Shown here in pieces: positions 60,144 to 64,000 of a DNA stretch of 64,000 bases; position 1 is the first letter of the stretch, and every line of letters starts with the position of its first letter. The notes below the pieces were generated by a model. It saw only the letters and a list, made by a program, of their open reading frames with translations. It ran no database searches and had not been told where the DNA came from. Origin of the DNA: Roseomonas sp. KE2513 (GTDB lineage Bacteria; Pseudomonadota; Alphaproteobacteria; Acetobacterales; Acetobacteraceae); NCBI RefSeq assembly GCF_016107305.1, contig NZ_RCVR01000021.1, forward strand, positions 43,248 to 107,247, given 5' to 3'. The translations under genes and the position numbers were made by a program.

Positions 60144-60425
60144 CTAAAATCTCCTGTCTGGGTCTCTGCCCCAGAAGGAAGGTAGCCATCCTGCCAAGTC
60201 GAAGCATCAGCCTCTTGTTTCGAGGGCGCTCTGAACGCTCCTGTCGCCGCAGCCGTGATGAAAATTCGCGAGGTCGGGTTAAAACCCCGAATCAGCGCAA
60301 AATTGAATCAATCAAAGTTGAAGGACACGGTCACGGCTACTCACACAGGCTATACCCAGCGTAAGAAGGCCGCATTATGGTAGCTATATCTGGTTGTGCA
60401 GACCGGCGCGGTGAGGATAGAGGTG

Positions 60426-60647
60426 ATGTTTAAGGCTGTCCGGAGCGTCACGGACTTTCGAAGTTTAGATGAAGCAGAGATCCTCATCGGTTACATGGAT
60501 GGTATGGCTGGCCTCGTGGGCGAGAAGGACATGACCATGTCGTATTGGCATGGCTGGCGTAATGGAGCGGTCGACGCAGGTTTCATCGAGCCGGATCAGG
60601 CCCAGCTTCAACTTGAGCAGGAATTCGCAAAACTCGCCGAATTTTAA
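60426..60647 (+). CDS. small conserved hypothetical protein
   Basis: 73 residues from the ATG at 60426, with GAGGTG immediately upstream. FRSLDEAEILIGYMDGMAGL and TMSYWHGWRNGAVDAGF recall the glycine/tyrosine pattern of Rmf-like and similar small alphaproteobacterial proteins. No cysteines or membrane segment. Function unknown. Confidence 0.6.
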   Translation: MFKAVRSVTDFRSLDEAEILIGYMDGMAGLVGEKDMTMSYWHGWRNGAVDAGFIEPDQAQLQLEQEFAKLAEF

Positions 60648-60711
60648 GTCCTATATTGGTCTGCATGGGTTTGTAATTGCTTAAAGCCTCGCAGCCAGGA
60701 AGTCAGGTTCT

Positions 60712-60918
60712 ATGTCCTCACATCCAAATAAACTGTCGGTGCATCCCCGGGGGGGGGAGTTCCTCCAGCTTCAGGGTGAAGTCCATGCTCTGAAAGGAGT
60801 GCTAGCAATCCTTATTGCGCATGTCTCGCTTCTGAACTCTGCTCCGCTTGATAAGCGTGATGAAATTCTAAGCAGCATTAATTCGATGTTGCCCGGCGCA
60901 CTGGCGAAAATTGAATAG
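60712..60918 (+). CDS. small hypothetical protein
   Basis: 68 residues from an ATG at 60712. It has a basic N-terminus, a hydrophobic helix ALKGVLAILIAHVSLLNSA and an amphipathic C-terminal helix (KRDEILSSINSMLPGALAKI). No strong ribosome site is visible. A run of eight G (60749-60756) lies inside it. Tentative. Confidence 0.4.
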   Translation: MSSHPNKLSVHPRGGEFLQLQGEVHALKGVLAILIAHVSLLNSAPLDKRDEILSSINSMLPGALAKIE

Positions 60919-61163
60919 AATGGCTCCCTCAGCGAAGCCGCCGGGTTCGAACAAGCTGTCGAGGTAGTGACCGGCCTTGCCAACAATGCTGTCCGGATAG
61001 AACCCGTAGCATCGGCAAAGCAAGGCTGGGCCAAGCCATGCTTCGAATGGGAGTCGTAGGAACCAATGCGACGAAGGCTCGCAACTCATATTTCGGCGCG
61101 GCTCTTCGCTCCTCTCCAGGCCGGCAACGTGTCGCGGCTAATCATCCTTCAGAGCGGCTGGCG

Positions 61164-62546
61164 TTATCGAACTCCACCGGGCCAGAAGATGACGCGCAGG
61201 GTCTGCAGGATGATGCGCAGATCGAACAGGATGCCGAAGTTCTTCACGTAGAACAGGTCGTAGCTGAGCTTGGACCGGGCATCGTTCAGCGAGGCGCCGT
61301 AGGGGTAGTTCACCTGAGCCCAGCCGGTGAGGCCGGCACGTACCAGGTGCCGCTCGTTGTAAAGCGGTAGTCGCGCGGAGAGATCCCGGGTGAACTCGGG
61401 CCGCTCCGGTCGTGGGCCAACGAAGGCCATGTCACCACGCAGGATGTTAAAGAGCTGCGGAAGCTCATCCAGCCGAGTGCGGCGCAGAAGGGACCCGATC
61501 CTCGTGATGCGCGGATCGCTCTCCGCAGCCCAGACAGCACCTCCCCGCTCAGCGTCTGTCCTCATGGTGCGAAACTTTAGGATACGGAAGACGCGCCCTC
61601 CCCGCGACACACGGTCCTGGTGATAGAGGACCGGGCCGCCGTCATCGAGCTTCACGGCGAGGGCAACGACAATGAGGGTCGGAGCAACGAACACCAGCAG
61701 GGCGGCGCTGACGGTCAGGTCGAGAGCGCGCTTGAGAAAACGGTCACTCGTCCCCATGACGAAGCCACCCGCGTAGAGGAGCCAGCCGAGGTCAAGGCGC
61801 TTGAGATCGATCCGGCCGATCTCCCTCTCCAGGAACTGCGCGTACTCGCTCACCGGGTATCCCGCCATCTTGCACGCCAGCAGGCCATCCATGGCCAAGC
61901 CGCGCCGCTCGTCGGGCGCCACCACAATCTGGTCGGGATTGAGACTGCGCGCGGTGGCAAGCAGGCCGTTCAGTCCGGGAACAATCCTGTTGGTCGGGTC
62001 TGCTGTCAGGCGTGGATCCACCTCCCCCATGACGTCGTCGTGGACGAAGACAACCTCGAACGCCAAGGTTCGCGCCTCTCGACGCAGCATCCAGACCAGA
62101 TCCCATGCGCGGCGCCCGGCGCCAACGACGAGGAGGCGGCGGCGAAAGGCACCCCACCGGCGGAGCAGGTGAAGCGCAAGGCGAGCGGCGAGGCCGGCGA
62201 CGGCAAAGCATGGCACGGCGGCAGCGAACAACAGGTGAGCATCAGGGCTGCCGAAGGGCGCCGGTAAGGCAGCCGTCGCCGCCCAGGCGACCAAGCTGCC
62301 GGCACCGGCCGCGATCGGCACACGCCCAAGCGTCTCACCCATCTCGACGAGTGCCTCACGCCGGTAGAGGCCCAGCGCGTAGAGAAGCAACAGGTCGACT
62401 GCTGGGAAAGCCAGGGCGGCGACCCCGATGGGATGATCCCTGCCGACGAGCACCATCACAGCGCAGCAGGCCAGGCCGATTAAGGCTGCGTCCAACAGAA
62501 ACAGAGCATGAGCGGCAGTGAAGCCGGAGCGCGCCTGGACAAACAT
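61164..62546 (-). CDS. undecaprenyl-phosphate glycosyl-1-phosphate transferase (exopolysaccharide type)
   Basis: 460 residues if started at the ATG at 62546 (FVQARSGF); frames reaching 62642 lack family sequence. Four N-terminal helices, a Rossmann-like central region, then the bacterial sugar transferase domain: RALDLTVSAALLVFVAPTLI, KFRTMRTDAER, RRTRLDELPQLFNILRGDMA, FVGPRPERPE and GLTGWAQVNYPYG. It transfers a sugar-1-phosphate to the lipid carrier, the first step of a surface polysaccharide. The sugar is not predicted; no other polysaccharide gene is in the window. Proximity to c-di-GMP proteins suggests control at this step. Confidence 0.9.
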   Translation of the reverse strand: MFVQARSGFTAAHALFLLDAALIGLACCAVMVLVGRDHPIGVAALAFPAVDLLLLYALGLYRREALVEMGETLGRVPIAAGAGSLVAWAATAALPAPFGSPDAHLLFAAAVPCFAVAGLAARLALHLLRRWGAFRRRLLVVGAGRRAWDLVWMLRREARTLAFEVVFVHDDVMGEVDPRLTADPTNRIVPGLNGLLATARSLNPDQIVVAPDERRGLAMDGLLACKMAGYPVSEYAQFLEREIGRIDLKRLDLGWLLYAGGFVMGTSDRFLKRALDLTVSAALLVFVAPTLIVVALAVKLDDGGPVLYHQDRVSRGGRVFRILKFRTMRTDAERGGAVWAAESDPRITRIGSLLRRTRLDELPQLFNILRGDMAFVGPRPERPEFTRDLSARLPLYNERHLVRAGLTGWAQVNYPYGASLNDARSKLSYDLFYVKNFGILFDLRIILQTLRVIFWPGGVR

Positions 62547-62744
62547 GTTGGGATTCCAGGAAGATGAAGGTGGTCCCGGCCACCGCTGAAACACTAGGCG
62601 CGGCATGACGGGAAAAGGAACGGCACGCCTCGGGCTACCCACGGTGGAAGGTTAAACTGGCAACCGTTCGCCCATCAGCTTGTCTGGTGAGACAGGGTCA
62701 GGACGCAGCCCGGCGGGCCTAATCAGTAGCGCAATTCAGAGGCG

Positions 62745-62915
62745 TCATCGAAGCAGCGCGACAACGGCGGTATAGAGGCCAAACCACAAAGCAGCGGACA
62801 CGCCGACGATTATCCCTATGCACGTCCCCAAGCTCCAACGAGGCGGCGCCTCGTCGATTCGTGCCTGCTCTTGGCGTGATGCCACATCCTGAGTTTTCGA
62901 AGCGGACGCGGTCAT
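62745..62915 (-). CDS. small single-helix membrane protein
   Basis: 56 residues from the ATG at 62915, preceded by GAGAGGAG. The N-terminal 30 residues are polar (TASASKTQDVASRQEQ), and a single membrane helix ends the protein (GTCIGIIVGVSAALWFGLYT). No known family. It could be a small regulatory or anchoring protein. Confidence 0.55.
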   Translation of the reverse strand: MTASASKTQDVASRQEQARIDEAPPRWSLGTCIGIIVGVSAALWFGLYTAVVALLR

Positions 62916-63118
62916 GGAGCGCTCCTCTCGACAAGTGTACCATTCCAACATCGCACGGATAATTTGGCTACATCACACACGATAAAGTTGTCTTAATGAC
63001 GGATTATTCTGCTGAAGGTTGTGACCGATGATCGTCGTCTGGATGTAGAGAAACGCCAAACCGGGACCCCACCCTCTGGCAGAAATTCGTTGTGGTACCA
63101 GTGCCTTGCGGCCGGTTT

Positions 63119-64000
63119 TCAGAGAGCCCCGGTCCGGCGTTGAAGCACAGTGGTGAAGTCGGGTGCGGAACAGGGTCGCCCGTATAGGTAGCCCTGTCCC
63201 TCGTCGCAGTTGCGTGCTGCCAGGAAAGCCTCCTGCCCCGCCGTCTCTATCCCCTCGGCCACGACGTTCAGCTTCAGCCCTCGGCCGAGCGCCAGAACCG
63301 CCTCGACGATCGCCGCGTCGTGCGGATCCGCCCCGAGATCGGTGACGAAGCTGCGGTCGATCTTGAGGCGGGTGAGAGGAAAGCGCTTGAGCGTCGCCAG
63401 TGAGGCGAAGCCAGTGCCGAAGTCGTCGAACGCTATTCCCACTCCCCGGTCCCGCAAGGCGTGCAGCGGCCGCAGGGTGGCGTCATCGTGGCGCAAGGCG
63501 ATCATCTCGGTGAGTTCCAGCTCGAGCGCTTCCCCCGGAAGTTGCCACCGGCACAGCGCCGCCGAAACTGTCGCTTCCAGCTTCCCTGTGCGCAGCTGCT
63601 CGCTAAACAGGTTGACGCCGATCTTGAGAGGGAAGCCGCGCTCGCGCCAGGCTGCGGCTTGCCGGCAGGCCTCGTTGATCGCCCAGTCACCCACGCTCCC
63701 GGCCCGGGGTCCCGCTTCCAGCGCGGACAGAAAGGCAGCAGGAGCCAGTAACCCACGCTTGGGGTGCTGCCAGCGCAGCAGCGCCTCAGCGCCGACCAGC
63801 GCGCCATCCGCAAGGCGCACCTGGGGTTGGTAGAACAGCTCGAACTCGCCGCGGTGGGCGGCGAGTTGAACCTCTCCCTCCAGGCTGCGCCGAGCATCGT
63901 ACTCCGCGCGCATGGACGCCTCGAAAAGCCGGCAGGTGCCCTGTCCGGCTGCCTTGCCCTGGTAGAGCGCAAGGTCAGCATTGCTCAACAGGGTATCTAG
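63119..64000 (-). CDS. GGDEF-EAL c-di-GMP protein, cut by the window end
   Basis: The open frame runs off the end of the window; the reading frame beyond SNADLALYQGKAAG has LL before it, the end of a GGDEF domain. The remaining part is a full EAL domain: GAEALLRWQHPKRG (EAL), LTEMIALRHDD (position of the E of ELTE), FDDFGTGFASLATL, LKIDRSFV and VVAEGIE. All divalent-metal ligands appear present, so c-di-GMP hydrolysis is likely. The N-terminal part, including any sensor, lies outside. Confidence 0.9.
   Translation of the reverse strand, partial: LDTLLSNADLALYQGKAAGQGTCRLFEASMRAEYDARRSLEGEVQLAAHRGEFELFYQPQVRLADGALVGAEALLRWQHPKRGLLAPAAFLSALEAGPRAGSVGDWAINEACRQAAAWRERGFPLKIGVNLFSEQLRTGKLEATVSAALCRWQLPGEALELELTEMIALRHDDATLRPLHALRDRGVGIAFDDFGTGFASLATLKRFPLTRLKIDRSFVTDLGADPHDAAIVEAVLALGRGLKLNVVAEGIETAGQEAFLAARNCDEGQGYLYGRPCSAPDFTTVLQRRTGAL

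Overview
The window is GC-rich DNA, most likely from an alphaproteobacterium of the Acetobacteraceae type (Roseomonas-like). This is inferred from base composition, gene families (RegB/RegA beside a cyo quinol oxidase, RepA_C-type plasmid replication, IS6/IS5/IS630 elements) and codon choice; there is no rRNA to settle it. A RepA-type initiator with iterons and a ParA plus ribbon-helix-helix partition pair show that it comes from a plasmid, megaplasmid or chromid rather than the main chromosome.

Region 1 (about 0.3-14 kb) is a defence-like accessory island. It holds a truncated WYL-type regulator, a uracil-DNA-glycosylase-like protein, several small unknown genes, a TM0106-type RecB-like nuclease fused to a UvrD/Dna2-like helicase, an IS630 element, a DnaQ-like exonuclease, an intact WYL regulator, a PD-(D/E)XK nuclease-like protein and an AIPR-family (abortive phage resistance) protein.

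Region 2 (about 14-33.6 kb, all on the minus strand) is the centrepiece: an apparently complete single-strand DNA phosphorothioation defence operon. The order of transcription is RHH regulator, sspA (cysteine desulfurase), sspB (DUF4007), sspC (ATPase), sspD (PAPS-reductase-like), sspF, sspG, sspH (DptF/G/H-like restriction module) and a phosphorothioation-associated methyltransferase. Nearly every junction is a 4-base overlap or a gap of a few bases. A SIR2-domain gene with an extra C-terminal architecture lies just downstream on the same strand. The RHH gene has an inverted repeat right before its start, a likely operator.

Region 3 (about 34-46 kb) is the replicon backbone and mobile debris: an IS5-family element with a TTAG target duplication, a tRNA-Gly, small unknown genes, a toxin-antitoxin-like pair, a truncated IS6 transposase, ParA/RHH with 19-bp dyad repeats, RepA with 15-bp iterons, a decayed tyrosine recombinase and an intact one. 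Two 76-bp inverted repeats flank the replication/partition block, each ending in a recombinase-core-like dyad. A fragment of ScpA follows.

Region 4 (46-64 kb) looks like metabolic and signalling cargo: an MHS-type transporter, cyoABCD, a SURF1 homologue and RegB/RegA (a respiratory redox module), a dead IS6 copy, an isoprenylcysteine-methyltransferase-like membrane protein coupled to a GGDEF-EAL protein, OmpW, a FeeM-type N-acyl amino acid synthase, an exopolysaccharide-type sugar-phosphate transferase, small proteins and a second c-di-GMP (EAL) protein cut by the window end. The last genes together suggest surface/biofilm signalling.
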